The translations under genes and the position numbers were made by a program. From assembly GCA_035943935.1 (NCBI GenBank), contig DASZBR010000006.1:204051-268050 (forward strand): 64,000 nt of DNA. The letters run 5' to 3'. Shown one piece after another: positions 25,178 to 34,726 of this stretch. The stretch is from DASZBR01 sp035943935 (lineage in GTDB: Bacteria > Pseudomonadota > Gammaproteobacteria > DASZBR01). The notes below the pieces were generated by a model. The model was not told where the DNA came from. It saw only the letters and a list, made by a program, of their open reading frames with translations, and searched no databases. Positions within the stretch are counted from its first letter, which is position 1, and each line of letters opens with the position of its first letter.

Positions 25178-25982
25178 ACTTTCACCCGTTTATTTTTTTG
25201 CCAGCGATGAGATTTTATTGCTCAACGAAGCCGTCGATAACATTCGACATCTCGCCAAAAAACAGGGCTTCTTAGACAGAAAAACATTTGATGAGAATAC
25301 GGATATTTATTCACGCTCGCTTTTTGCTGAAAAAGAAATTCTAGAGTGTTCGGTATCGGGAAAAGTATCCAGTGGATTTCAGCGCCAACTCGAAGATTAT
25401 GTACAAAAACCTCCGGCAGATAAATTATTAATTATTACCACCCCCAAAAAACCACCGGCTTTTTTAGAGAAACTTAAAGCTAAAACAAGCTTTACTCAAC
25501 TTTGGCCTATTCCTCCCAAACAATTTCCGGCATGGCTAAACAAAAGACTTCAAACAGCCGGTTTTAGTGTGGCACCCGAATTACTTCAATTACTGTCAGA
25601 CACCACTGAAAATAATTTGCTTGCGGCCAATCAAACCGTTGAAAAATTAAAGTTATTATATAAACCGGGTAAATTGGACGAAGCACAGATACTTTCTGTC
25701 GTAACATCCTCATCGCGGTATACCGTATTTGATCTGGCGAATATGATTAAAGAAAAAAATTATGGCAAAATTAAAATTATCTTTGACAGTTTAAGATCAG
25801 ATTTTGTAGAACCGCCGATCTTACTATGGGCATTAGCCCGTGAATGTCGCTTACAAAAACAATTTTCCCTGCTCCCTCGGTTGTCTCATATCGATGATAT
25901 TATCAAGGGCATTAAAAAGGGTTTGCTGTGGAACGAACTTGAAGCCGTCTGTTTTTTAATCGCTGGGAGAAAAATTTTATGA
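25161..25982 (+). CDS. holA: DNA polymerase III subunit delta, short
   Basis: Delta opens the beta sliding clamp within the clamp loader. I start it at MPHTSELSPVYFF (25161), where AAGG precedes the ATG by 6 bases; 273 residues against about 340 in E. coli. VYFFASDEILLLNEAVDNI and FRHL-type spacing match the delta N-terminus, and FTPFHWVD-like RYTVFDLANMIKEK marks the middle. About 35 residues are missing before the last helix (KKGLLWNELEAVCFLIAG), and the first dozen are trimmed. It overlaps lptE by 17 bases. Confidence 0.88.
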   Translation: MPHTSELSPVYFFASDEILLLNEAVDNIRHLAKKQGFLDRKTFDENTDIYSRSLFAEKEILECSVSGKVSSGFQRQLEDYVQKPPADKLLIITTPKKPPAFLEKLKAKTSFTQLWPIPPKQFPAWLNKRLQTAGFSVAPELLQLLSDTTENNLLAANQTVEKLKLLYKPGKLDEAQILSVVTSSSRYTVFDLANMIKEKNYGKIKIIFDSLRSDFVEPPILLWALARECRLQKQFSLLPRLSHIDDIIKGIKKGLLWNELEAVCFLIAGRKIL

Positions 25983-26497
25983 TAGCTATTTTTGGCGGGA
26001 CGTTTGATCCGATACATTTGGGGCATTTGCGTTTAGCCCTGGAACTTCAAGAAAAATACAAATTTAAATCCGTTAGATTCATTCCTTGTAAAAATCCTGT
26101 TTTTAAGAAAAAGCCTGTCGTGTCTCTTAAACATCGCATTGCGATACTCAAGCTCGCCATTAAAAATCAACCCGGATTTATCGTCGATGAAAGCGAGAAA
26201 GATAGAGTTGGGCCATCTTATATGATTGATACCCTTGTTAATCTAAAAGAAGAAATGCCCAAAGAAAAATTCTCTCTTATACTAGGCAGCGACGCGTTTG
26301 AACATTTTGCACAATGGCGTTGTCCGGATGATATTGTCGCACTGGCAAAATTAATTGTCGTTCCTCGTGATGGACAAACAACCTTACCCATTTCAGCCAC
26401 TCACATCCGCAAACAGCTTAAAGCTAAAAAAAGCCCGCGCTATTTAGTCCCTGATGCCGTTTGGCAATACATCATAAAACATGGCCTTTACCGTTAA
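25979..26497 (+). CDS. nadD: Nicotinate-nucleotide adenylyltransferase
   Basis: 172 residues. It joins nicotinate mononucleotide and ATP to make deamido-NAD. The nucleotidyltransferase motifs GGTFDPIHLGHL and ISATHIRKQL are intact, as is SYMIDTL. It is about 40 residues shorter than E. coli NadD, mostly in the loop after LGSDAFEHFAQW. It overlaps holA by ATGA. Confidence 0.94.
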   Translation: MIAIFGGTFDPIHLGHLRLALELQEKYKFKSVRFIPCKNPVFKKKPVVSLKHRIAILKLAIKNQPGFIVDESEKDRVGPSYMIDTLVNLKEEMPKEKFSLILGSDAFEHFAQWRCPDDIVALAKLIVVPRDGQTTLPISATHIRKQLKAKKSPRYLVPDAVWQYIIKHGLYR

Positions 26498-26517
26498 AAC
26501 TATGCCATAATCTGCGT

Positions 26518-26868
26518 ATGCAACCAAAATCACTTACAACACTTGTTATCAAAGCCCTTGAAGAACTGAAAGGTCTCGACATCGTGACACTCACCGTTAA
26601 AGACGTGAGCACCGTGACGGACGTCATGATTGTCTGTACGGGAACTTCAAACCGACATGTAAAGTCATTAGCGGAAAATGTTGTCCAAAAAGTCAAAGCA
26701 AAAAAAATACTCCCACTGGGTGTTGAAGGGGCTCAAGACAGCGAATGGATTTTGATTGATTTAGGTGATGTCATGGTCCATGTCATGCAACAGCGTGTGC
26801 GAGATTATTATGGATTAGAGGAACTCTGGGGTCGTAAAAAAACTCCCGTGAAACGAGGAAAGAAATGA
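26518..26868 (+). CDS. rsfS: Ribosomal silencing factor RsfS
   Basis: 116 residues from the ATG at 26518 (MQPKSLTTLVIKALEELKG). An in-frame ATG at 26461 lies inside nadD and is not used. RsfS binds uL14 on free 50S subunits and blocks joining when nutrients are scarce. Family marks are GTSNRHVKSLAENV, GVEGAQDSEWILIDLGDVMVH in part, and REYY-like RDYYGLEELWG. It follows nadD as usual, but the next gene is not rlmH. Confidence 0.94.
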   Translation: MQPKSLTTLVIKALEELKGLDIVTLTVKDVSTVTDVMIVCTGTSNRHVKSLAENVVQKVKAKKILPLGVEGAQDSEWILIDLGDVMVHVMQQRVRDYYGLEELWGRKKTPVKRGKK

Positions 26869-27617
26869 TTCAACCGGTGATTTCGCAGGACATCATTACC
26901 TGGGCTTTAATTATCGTCAGTATCATTTTAGTTGGCGGCATTACTTATGTTTACACCAACAAAAACAAACCCATCACCTATATCTTTACTGTCCTTTCTA
27001 TTTTTATTATTGCGTTAATTAAATTAATTGGCTTGGTGCATATTAGATTGGCCAGCTCTTTTATTGGCGGCTACAATGAAAATAATATTGCTTATGTGAT
27101 TTCGCAACCCGGTTGGAATCTATTGCTCGACGCGTGGCATATTTGGATCTTGCCTGTGGCGATTGTTGCTATCATTGCCGTTGTTATTATTATTTGTACG
27201 GTTTATTACAAAATCTCTGGCGCGCCCAAAATAGAAGTACTCGCATCTACTCCGACACCCCCCGTTCATGTTCAAACCAGTTCAGAAAAACTGAGCGCAT
27301 TTATGGCGGCTGATGCCGCGAAAAAAGCGTCTCATGAAACACATGAAAAATTAGCGGAAGCGTTATTAGCCAATGCGTCCTATGAAATTAAACTCAGTGA
27401 TATGGGCCTAAAAGTTCGTGAACTCGAGAGACAATTATCACAAGCGCAACATGATCTAAAAGAAGAAGTCGAAACATTAGAACTCGAATTAAAAGCGAAA
27501 ACAAAAGAAAACCAATATATTATTGATCAATTAGGTGAACGCACGCGTGAATTGAATCGCGCACAGGAAATGTTTGAAAAACTTATGGCCTTGCATAAAC
27601 AGGAGAAGTCTTCATGA
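26865..27617 (+). CDS. Unknown inner-membrane coiled-coil protein
   Basis: 250 residues. Three hydrophobic helices (about 10-30, 38-58, 93-115) are followed by a cytosolic-type tail with a long heptad-rich stretch (KVRELERQLSQAQHDLKEEV and on to about 245). It overlaps rsfS and the following phosphatase gene by ATGA, so all are in one operon. No family recognised; the layout suggests a membrane-tethered scaffold. Confidence 0.75.
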   Translation: MIQPVISQDIITWALIIVSIILVGGITYVYTNKNKPITYIFTVLSIFIIALIKLIGLVHIRLASSFIGGYNENNIAYVISQPGWNLLLDAWHIWILPVAIVAIIAVVIIICTVYYKISGAPKIEVLASTPTPPVHVQTSSEKLSAFMAADAAKKASHETHEKLAEALLANASYEIKLSDMGLKVRELERQLSQAQHDLKEEVETLELELKAKTKENQYIIDQLGERTRELNRAQEMFEKLMALHKQEKSS

Positions 27618-28228
27618 TCGTACTTCACACCCCACCGAATTTAGATACCGTAAAATCAGAACTGGTTCAATATCATGATTCTGGAACATATATGGATCAG
27701 ATAACACTGGTCGATAAACAGGCTGAGAATTATCTTTCAGAACGTGTTGAACAAAATAATCGTCTATCACAACCGAAAAAACTTGCGGTTGTATTTGATA
27801 TCGACGAAACGACATTATCTAATTATTCTCATTTGCTTAACAGAAACTTTGGTCGCGCAAAAGATACTTTTATAAAAGATCAGCAAAAAGCACAAGATCC
27901 CGCAATCCAACCCACATTAGCTTTATTTAAATTAGCTGAAAAAGATCATGTTGCTGTATTTTTTATTACAGGTCGCCATGAAGATCTCCGTCCAGCGACC
28001 GTCAAAAATTTAGATGCTGCCGGATATTTTGCCTTTAACGGTTTATATTTCCGTCCTGATAATGATAAAAATTCTTCTGTGGTCGCCTACAAATCATCCA
28101 CCCGAAAACAAATTGAAAATAAAGGTTTTGATGTTGTATTAAATATTGGCGATCAAGAAAGTGATTTAGCGGGTGGCGCTGCAGATAAAGACTTTAAGTT
28201 GCCGAATCCGTTTTATTATGTAGGTTAA
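27614..28228 (+). CDS. HAD-superfamily class B-type acid phosphatase (IIIB)
   Basis: 204 residues. HAD motif I FDIDETTLSN with the nucleophile aspartate, motif II ITGR, and motif IV NIGDQESDL are present, and the sequence resembles the plant VSP/lipoprotein e(P4) group that hydrolyses phosphomonoesters. Unlike e(P4) it has no signal peptide or lipobox, so a cytosolic enzyme is inferred unless it is exported another way. It ends 4 bases into the convergent recG. Confidence 0.88.
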   Translation: MIVLHTPPNLDTVKSELVQYHDSGTYMDQITLVDKQAENYLSERVEQNNRLSQPKKLAVVFDIDETTLSNYSHLLNRNFGRAKDTFIKDQQKAQDPAIQPTLALFKLAEKDHVAVFFITGRHEDLRPATVKNLDAAGYFAFNGLYFRPDNDKNSSVVAYKSSTRKQIENKGFDVVLNIGDQESDLAGGAADKDFKLPNPFYYVG

Positions 28229-30282
28229 ACCCGCGTAAATCGCTCCACATTGCCCAACCATCGCTGAATAATCTGTGGAATAACACTGGAATTCTTCGCC
28301 AATAATTCATCGGCTGCTTTTTGGATTTGATTAAAAAGATGTTTATCTCTTTGAAGATCCGCTACCCGCATTTGAATATCACCTGTCTGACGAGTACCCA
28401 ATAATTCACCGGGACCTCGTAATTCGAGATCTTTCTCAGCAATCACAAAACCGTCTTGGGATTCACGCATAACTTTTAATCTTTCTTGAGCAAGATATGA
28501 AAGAGGCTCTTTGAACAATAAAATACAATAGCTTTCTTTACTGCCTCGACCTACCCTGCCTCGCAATTGATGTAATTGTGCGAGCCCTAATCTTTCAGGA
28601 TTTTCAATGACCATCACACTCGCGTTGGGCACATCAACGCCGACTTCTATGACTGTCGTCGCAACTAATAAATCTGTTTTACCCGACTTAAATTCAGCCA
28701 TGATTTTTTCTTTCTCAGCATTTTTAATTTTGCCATGTATTAAACTAATTTTTAATTCAGGCAAGGCTTTTTTTAATAACTCTTCTGTGGTTTGTGCCGC
28801 TCTATACTGCAATACATCAGATTCTTCTATTAAGGGACATACCCAATAAATCTGACGTTTTTCGTGATGGGCTTTCTTAATGCGCTCTATTATTTCTTCG
28901 CGGCGAGAATGGTTTATTAATACAGTCTTGATGGGAGTGCGGCCTGGCGGTAATTCGTCAATAATAGAAGTTTCTAAATCCGCATAAAAAGTCATGGCGA
29001 GAGTTCTGGGAATGGGCGTTGCGGTCATGACTAATTGATGAGGAAAACTGCCCTTTCGTTGTAAAGCCAATCGTTGCTCAACGCCAAAGCGATGTTGTTC
29101 ATCAATAATCACCAAACCTAATTTATTAAACTCAACAGATTCTTGGAATAAAGCATGTGTGCCAATCGCAATAATTTTAGGATTATTTTTTAATTTTTCT
29201 AGATTAGTATTTTTAGTTTTGGCAGTAGATTTTCCGCGAAACAATAAAACGTCAAACCCCAATTCTTCAAACCAGTGTTTAAAATTAGTATAGTGTTGTT
29301 CAGCCAATAATTCTGTCGGGGCCATCAAAGCCACTTGATGATTGTTTTCTAATGCTGTTAATGCTGCAATTGCCGCAACGAGTGTTTTGCCCGATCCCAC
29401 ATCGCCCTGCACTAATCTCATCATTGGATGAGGCTTTGATAAATCTAATTGTATTTCTCGAATAACTCTAGATTGAGCAGATGTTAATTTAAATTTTAAT
29501 TGAGCTAATAATTTATTTTGAGTATTAATATTGGCTATAAATTTAGGGGCGGTATTTACCAATAATTTTTTACGCTTTTCTCTTAAACTCAAATGGTGAG
29601 CTAATAATTCTTCAAACGCTAATCGTAATTGCGCAGGATGCTGGCGGTTTTCTAATAATTCCATATTACTGTCAGGCGGTGGACGATGGACAAATTGTAT
29701 GGCTTCGTGAAGTAAAATATCTTGCTCTGGCAGAAAATCCTGAATGTTTTGTTGAGTTAAACTTATTAAAGCCTGGTCTGTAATTTTTCGCCAATGATAT
29801 TGCGTTAAGCCCTCAGTACTCGAATAAATGGGTGTTAAGTTTTTTTCAGGCGGGCCTGGATTAATTTGGTATTCAGGATGAATTAAATTATAGCCTTGGG
29901 TGCCATATTTAATTTCACCAAATGCGCGAATTAATACGCCCGATTCTAATTGATCAAGCTGCTGTTGAGTCATATGAAAGAATCTAAGATAAATAGATCC
30001 TGAGGTATCTGAAATTATATAAACATATTGCGATGGCCTGCGCGGTCGGCGGGTTATTTGAACATCCGTAATTTTGCCCTCAAGTACAACCCAATCGCCG
30101 GGACGAGCTTGTCTAATGGGAGTAACGCGTGTTCTGTCTTGGTAACGCGTCGGCAGATAAAATAAAATATCTTGAACCGTCATAACCCCGCATTTTTCTA
30201 AGAGTTTCGCAACCTTAGGCCCAACACCTTTTAAGTATTGGCAGGGGATTTGCGACAAAATGCGATGAGTTGAGGTATCCAT
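28225..30282 (-). CDS. recG: ATP-dependent DNA helicase RecG
   Basis: 685 residues, usual length. RecG reverses stalled forks and processes Holliday junctions and R-loops. An N-terminal wedge/OB domain is followed by helicase motifs: Walker A GDVGSGKT, DEQH, TATPIPRTLA, GVDVPNASVM and QLRGRVGRG. Its start lies 52 bases inside the lipoprotein gene upstream, so it is probably cotranscribed with the lipid-transport operon. Confidence 0.96.
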   Translation of the reverse strand: MDTSTHRILSQIPCQYLKGVGPKVAKLLEKCGVMTVQDILFYLPTRYQDRTRVTPIRQARPGDWVVLEGKITDVQITRRPRRPSQYVYIISDTSGSIYLRFFHMTQQQLDQLESGVLIRAFGEIKYGTQGYNLIHPEYQINPGPPEKNLTPIYSSTEGLTQYHWRKITDQALISLTQQNIQDFLPEQDILLHEAIQFVHRPPPDSNMELLENRQHPAQLRLAFEELLAHHLSLREKRKKLLVNTAPKFIANINTQNKLLAQLKFKLTSAQSRVIREIQLDLSKPHPMMRLVQGDVGSGKTLVAAIAALTALENNHQVALMAPTELLAEQHYTNFKHWFEELGFDVLLFRGKSTAKTKNTNLEKLKNNPKIIAIGTHALFQESVEFNKLGLVIIDEQHRFGVEQRLALQRKGSFPHQLVMTATPIPRTLAMTFYADLETSIIDELPPGRTPIKTVLINHSRREEIIERIKKAHHEKRQIYWVCPLIEESDVLQYRAAQTTEELLKKALPELKISLIHGKIKNAEKEKIMAEFKSGKTDLLVATTVIEVGVDVPNASVMVIENPERLGLAQLHQLRGRVGRGSKESYCILLFKEPLSYLAQERLKVMRESQDGFVIAEKDLELRGPGELLGTRQTGDIQMRVADLQRDKHLFNQIQKAADELLAKNSSVIPQIIQRWLGNVERFTRV

Positions 30283-30839
30283 TCTTCTATAGCCTTGTTA
30301 GCCGCTTTCACACCACCTGCGGGATTATTTGTTTCGGTAGGAATAGTATAACTAAAACGCTGACCACGAATGATATCACCCGTGACCATATTAATTAGCT
30401 GAGCTTGTAATACTAAGTTATACACACTGGGATTTTTTGTAAAATCTTGTTGCATCGTAATAATTTGAACATCCAGTCTTCGATCGGCATTTCCACCGAA
30501 CGGCGCTTGAACCACAACACCATACAAACCTGACTGTGAAAGCGCATGTGCAATAATGGGTTCTAACATCAAGGCAGGTGGAGCTGCCCATTCATTCTCT
30601 GCATAATAATTAATTTCTGATGAAGACGTTTGGTACGCCATTTCACTGGTATTTAACCAGCGTGGCGCAGAAGGAATAGACACTAATAAATTTTTCTTCG
30701 AATGAGACATCACGTCATTTTGACCTATTGTCGGATCATTCAACAAATAAGTCGTTTTGGGTGAAACAGCAATCGGTTGAAATGGCGAACAGCCGGTCAA
30801 TAAAAAAATACATGTTGCTACGATAAGTTTAGATTTCAT
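30231..30839 (-). CDS. PqiC-like ABC-transport auxiliary lipoprotein
   Basis: 202 residues with lipoprotein signal MKSKLIVATCIFLLTGC and a domain of the ABC-type transport auxiliary family (COG3218/PqiC type; TTYLLN, LEPIIAHALSQSGLYGVV, ANKAIEEWIPQL). It would sit in the outer membrane or periplasm and receive lipid from the MCE protein encoded just before it (ATGA-type overlap). It stands where MlaC/MlaB would be in a canonical Mla operon. Confidence 0.82.
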   Translation of the reverse strand: MKSKLIVATCIFLLTGCSPFQPIAVSPKTTYLLNDPTIGQNDVMSHSKKNLLVSIPSAPRWLNTSEMAYQTSSSEINYYAENEWAAPPALMLEPIIAHALSQSGLYGVVVQAPFGGNADRRLDVQIITMQQDFTKNPSVYNLVLQAQLINMVTGDIIRGQRFSYTIPTETNNPAGGVKAANKAIEEWIPQLIAFCRKSPANT

Positions 30840-31543
30840 TGACTTGCCTTCTCTCCGGGACCTAAAGTGACACTCGCTTTGCCACGAACTAGCACACTGG
30901 GATTACGTTTCACTTCCTGAGTAATGCCTTGTAAATTAGATAAAACACCTTGTAATTGAGTTAACGTTTCAGGTAGGCGCTGACTACCAATCTGATTAAA
31001 GTTACGCAAGGTTTGCTTCAATAATAATTGATTTTCGGGGCTTAACGCATTGCTTAATTGCGTACTTAAAGAATTCATATTCGCTAAAAGCTGAGTCACT
31101 GCCGTATCAATTCTCACCATCGTAGAAGGTGTGGAGGGAATAATCGGATAGTGGTTACCCGGCAAAGTCGTTAAAGGTTGAGCGCCATCTGACTTCCCGC
31201 CATTTAATCCTATATAGGCCACGCCCGTTACACCTTGGCTGCGTAAGGTTGCCGTAGTATGTGTGGTTATGGGAGTGCCTTCTTTAATAAGCAACAAAAG
31301 CTCGACTTGCTGCGTATTTTTTAAATTCAGTTGAATTTTTGTCACATGCCCAACATCCACACCGTTATATTTTACAGGCGCATTTGGCGACAACCCGTCC
31401 ACAGCCTCATTCATAAAAACGGTATACTTCACATATTTTACATTTCCTAAGTTTGATGATAACCATAAAGGAATAAAAATAGCTGCTGCGCCCAAGAATA
31501 AAACAAACAATCCTACGAGCCCGTAATTAACACGTGATTCCAT
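30836..31543 (-). CDS. mlaD: MCE-domain lipid-binding protein (MlaD-like)
   Basis: 235 residues: one N-terminal membrane helix (GLVGLFVLFLGAAAIFIPLW), an MCE domain at about 35-115 (YTVFMNEAVDGLSPNAPVKY, NGVDVGHV), then a helical C-terminal part. MlaD-type proteins form hexameric rings on the ABC transporter and carry phospholipid through a central pore. It is longer than E. coli MlaD (183), closer to MCE proteins that reach further into the periplasm. Confidence 0.9.
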   Translation of the reverse strand: MESRVNYGLVGLFVLFLGAAAIFIPLWLSSNLGNVKYVKYTVFMNEAVDGLSPNAPVKYNGVDVGHVTKIQLNLKNTQQVELLLLIKEGTPITTHTTATLRSQGVTGVAYIGLNGGKSDGAQPLTTLPGNHYPIIPSTPSTMVRIDTAVTQLLANMNSLSTQLSNALSPENQLLLKQTLRNFNQIGSQRLPETLTQLQGVLSNLQGITQEVKRNPSVLVRGKASVTLGPGEKASQ

Positions 31544-32298
31544 TACTTCTCTCCTCGCTTCACTCGTTCGGGATGAAAATAGCTGTGTATCTCCGTATTT
31601 TTACTGGCGCTTAACTCTTCATACGTTCCCGAAGCCAATACTTTACCTTCACCTAAAAATATAATGTTATCTACAATATTTTCTAACGTACTCAATTCGT
31701 GAGTCACCAATACAATGGTCAACCCTAATGATTTGCGTAACTCCCAAAATAAATTATCTTGCAAAGTTGCGTTCGTGGGATCAAGTCCCGAACTGGGTTC
31801 ATCCAGAAATAATAATTCAGGATCCAATGCGATCGCTCTCGCCAATGCTACACGCTTTTGCATACCCCCACTTAATTCAGAAGGGTATTTTTCAGAAACG
31901 TCTGGTTTTAATTCTACTGATGCCAGTTTCTTTAACACAGTACTTTTAATTTCTTTTTCAGATAAATCAGTAAATCGGCGCATCGGAAAAGCAATATTTT
32001 CAAAAACCGTAAGAGAACTAAATAATGCACCGCCCTGATAGAGAACTCCAATCCGACGTAAAAAATCAAACAAATCTTTGTCTGACATTTTAGATTGCGG
32101 TTTGCCAAACAACTCAATATACCCACTCGTCGGTTTGATCAGAGAAAGTAACTCGCGGAGTAATACCGATTTTCCCGCACCACTGCCACCGACAATCGCC
32201 GCAATTTCACTTTTCTTCACTGAAAAACTGACGCCCTTATGTACCCAGGCATTCCCTAGATAGGTTTTCAATTTGTCGACAACAATAATATCGCTCAC
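31543..32298 (-). CDS. mlaF: ABC transporter ATPase (MlaF-like)
   Basis: 251 residues with Walker A GGSGAGKSVL, signature LSGGMQKRVALARA, Walker B LLFLDEPSSGLDP and switch VTHEL. The GM after LSGG and the KR following are typical of MlaF/MkL ATPases. It drives lipid movement by the permease and MCE protein encoded on either side, with overlaps of 1-4 bases. Confidence 0.94.
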   Translation of the reverse strand: MSDIIVVDKLKTYLGNAWVHKGVSFSVKKSEIAAIVGGSGAGKSVLLRELLSLIKPTSGYIELFGKPQSKMSDKDLFDFLRRIGVLYQGGALFSSLTVFENIAFPMRRFTDLSEKEIKSTVLKKLASVELKPDVSEKYPSELSGGMQKRVALARAIALDPELLFLDEPSSGLDPTNATLQDNLFWELRKSLGLTIVLVTHELSTLENIVDNIIFLGEGKVLASGTYEELSASKNTEIHSYFHPERVKRGEK

Positions 32299-33125
32299 AG
32301 TTTTAACCAGCTAAATAAAACAGAAAAGGCAGCATCAAAAACAATCACGAAAAAAATTGACTGAACCACGCTCTTGGTCGTTTCCGTTCCGACACTCTCA
32401 GCGCTACCACTCACCTGCAATCCCCGAAAGCATCCAATTGCCGCAATTAAAAATCCAAAGACCGGTGTTTTAATCATCCCCGTATAAAAATACCGCACTG
32501 GTATCGCCTCATAAAATCGATGAAGAAAATCATAATATCCAACATGGAGCATAGCGTTTGAAACAACCATCCCACCCAGCAGAGCGAAAATAATTGACCA
32601 GACAGCTAACAAAGGTAAAACAATAATCAAGCCTATTAATTTCGGTAAAATCAATATTTCACTGGGGGTAATACCCATCGTGCGTAATGCATCAATTTCT
32701 TCACGAATTTTCATCGTGCCTAATTGTGCCGTAAAGGCAGAGCCACTTCGACCGGCCACAATAATTGCGGTTATCAACGGAGCAAATTCACGCAATATCG
32801 ACAATCCCAATAAGTCGACAACAAAGATATTAGCGCCATAATTCTTAAGCTGTAATCCCATTTGATACGTTAACGTCACCCCGATTAAAAAAGAAAGTAA
32901 CCCGATAAGCGGTAAAGCATTTACACCCGTGGTTTCGATCACACTGACAATGCTTCGATAGGGAAAATTTTTGGGATTTTTGAGTAAACGAATAAACGTC
33001 AGCGCAAGTTCACCGATAAATTCGAGAAATTGGTAAAACTCCAGCGCTTTTTCGGTGGAATTCTTTCCTATTCGAACAAGTATATTGGACAAGTTAAAAA
33101 TCCCCCCATCGGGATTGCATGACAC
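32295..33125 (-). CDS. mlaE: MCE lipid-transport permease (MlaE-like)
   Basis: Up to 276 residues with five or six hydrophobic helices and the MlaE signatures LLSFLIGVTLTYQMG, EFAPLITAIIVAGRSGSAFT, AQLGTMKIREEIDALRTMGI and SAESVGTETTKSVV. It forms the membrane core of the lipid transporter. The frame opens at a GTG (33125) inside rsmE; a TTG at 33092, one base after the rsmE stop with GGGGGG ahead, gives the usual length (265) and is a good alternative. Confidence 0.92.
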   Translation of the reverse strand: MSCNPDGGIFNLSNILVRIGKNSTEKALEFYQFLEFIGELALTFIRLLKNPKNFPYRSIVSVIETTGVNALPLIGLLSFLIGVTLTYQMGLQLKNYGANIFVVDLLGLSILREFAPLITAIIVAGRSGSAFTAQLGTMKIREEIDALRTMGITPSEILILPKLIGLIIVLPLLAVWSIIFALLGGMVVSNAMLHVGYYDFLHRFYEAIPVRYFYTGMIKTPVFGFLIAAIGCFRGLQVSGSAESVGTETTKSVVQSIFFVIVFDAAFSVLFSWLKL

Positions 33126-33810
33126 TTAATGCTGCGGTTGCGGCGGTTTCAGTTCGCAGTATTCTACTGCCTAAACGTACAGAAAGAAATCCATTATTTT
33201 CAGCTAATTTAACCTCATCCTGATGAAATCCCCCTTCAGGACCTATGAATAATACGGCTTCTTTATAACTCATATTTAATTCAGAAAACTTTAATTCAGC
33301 TTCAGGATGAAAAATTAAGCCCGAATTTATTTTAGTTTTATCTAAAAAGCTCTCAAATACTGTTATTTTATTTAATTTTGGCATAGTGCTTCGACCTGAT
33401 TGTTCACACGCGCTAGTCACAATTCCCTGCCAATGATCACTTTTTTTATCTGTTATTTTTACCGCACAATATTTTGTTATTACGGGTGTAATTTCATTAA
33501 CGCCCAATTCAACCGCCTTTTGCATGACCCAGTCCATTTTGTCGGGTTTAACGATAGCCTGCACTAAATGTAATTTTAAGGGCGACTCTGAATTTACCGC
33601 TATTTTAGATTGAATTAATACAATAACCGCTTTACGAGTTACTTCAATAAGCTTGGCCTGACAATCAAATCCATCGCCATTAAACAAGATAATCTCATCA
33701 CCCACGGCCAGCCGCAGAACTAAACCTGCATGACGCGCTGCACTCTCAGACAGTTTTATATTATGATGCAGAGATATTGGCTCTGGATGATAAAATCGAG
33801 GAAACCCCAT
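33094..33810 (-). CDS. rsmE: 16S rRNA (uracil-1498-N3)-methyltransferase
   Basis: 238 residues starting MGFPRFYHPEPI, matching the E. coli RsmE start MRIPRIYHPEP. It methylates U1498 of 16S rRNA with SAM through a knotted SPOUT fold; LFIGPEGGFHQDEV and RLGSRILRTETAATAAL form the knot. The start codon at 33810-33808 overlaps the ATG of the divergent hemC (33809) in the four bases CATG; GGAG stands 6 bases upstream, inside hemC. Confidence 0.95.
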   Translation of the reverse strand: MGFPRFYHPEPISLHHNIKLSESAARHAGLVLRLAVGDEIILFNGDGFDCQAKLIEVTRKAVIVLIQSKIAVNSESPLKLHLVQAIVKPDKMDWVMQKAVELGVNEITPVITKYCAVKITDKKSDHWQGIVTSACEQSGRSTMPKLNKITVFESFLDKTKINSGLIFHPEAELKFSELNMSYKEAVLFIGPEGGFHQDEVKLAENNGFLSVRLGSRILRTETAATAALSVMQSRWGDF

Positions 33811-34726
33811 GAAATCACTCCGTATCGCTACCCGTGAGAGTGTGCTTGCCCTGAAGCAAACCGACATTGTTAAAAACGCTATTCTAAAGCATTTTCCCGA
33901 TTGTGAAATCATTTTAGTGCCCCTCACCACAACAGGCGACCAGCTCTTAGACAGATCATTAGCAACAGTCGGCGGTAAAGGCCTGTTTATCAAAGAGCTT
34001 GAGAAAGCCCTCTTAGATAACACCGCAGATATAGCCGTTCATTCCACCAAAGACATCCCTGCTGAAATTACCCCTGGCCTCACTATTGCGGCTTATCTCG
34101 ATCGCGAAGATCCGCGGGATGCGTTTGTCTCAGCAAAATATGCGCACCTTTCTCAGCTGCCTATGGGGGGTATTGTGGGTACGGCCAGTCCTCGAAGAGA
34201 AAGCATGATCAAGCATATTAGGCCAGATATAAATATTAAATTATTAAGAGGCAATGTTTTAACTCGCATTAAAAAACTAGAGTCTGGCGAATATGACGGC
34301 ATTGTTTTAGCGGCTGCTGGATTAAAGCGCTTAGATCTTGAACACAAAGTTAAGCATTATTTTTCTTTAGACGAAAGCTTGCCGGCAATTGGTCAAGGTG
34401 TCATTGCGATTGAGTGCCGAGAAAATGATGCTAGTACGCAAAAAATAATATCTTTATTAGATCATTCGCAAACGCGCGCATGCGTATCAGCAGAACGTGC
34501 CTTAAATAAAAAATTAGGCGGGAGTTGTCATGCAGCAATCGGCGGCTATGCCAAATATGAAAATAATAAAATTATTCTCAAAGCAATAGTCTCGTCATTG
34601 GATGGCAAAATTAATTATAAAAGCCAATCTGAAAACTCTCTCGAAAACAGTATTTTATTAGGTAATACGGTTGCGGACGATTTATTATCACAGGGCGCAT
34701 ATGAATTATTGGCTTCTCAAATCTGA
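33809..34726 (+). CDS. hemC: Porphobilinogen deaminase (hydroxymethylbilane synthase)
   Basis: 305 residues. It joins four porphobilinogens into hydroxymethylbilane on a dipyrromethane cofactor held by a cysteine. Motifs RIATRESVLAL, VGGKGLFIKELEKALLD, DIAVHSTKDIP, RGNVLTRIKKL and the cofactor site LGGSCHAAIGGYA are intact. GAGG precedes the ATG by 7 bases and lies within rsmE. hemD, the usual next gene, is absent; an EVE-domain gene follows. Confidence 0.96.
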   Translation: MKSLRIATRESVLALKQTDIVKNAILKHFPDCEIILVPLTTTGDQLLDRSLATVGGKGLFIKELEKALLDNTADIAVHSTKDIPAEITPGLTIAAYLDREDPRDAFVSAKYAHLSQLPMGGIVGTASPRRESMIKHIRPDINIKLLRGNVLTRIKKLESGEYDGIVLAAAGLKRLDLEHKVKHYFSLDESLPAIGQGVIAIECRENDASTQKIISLLDHSQTRACVSAERALNKKLGGSCHAAIGGYAKYENNKIILKAIVSSLDGKINYKSQSENSLENSILLGNTVADDLLSQGAYELLASQI

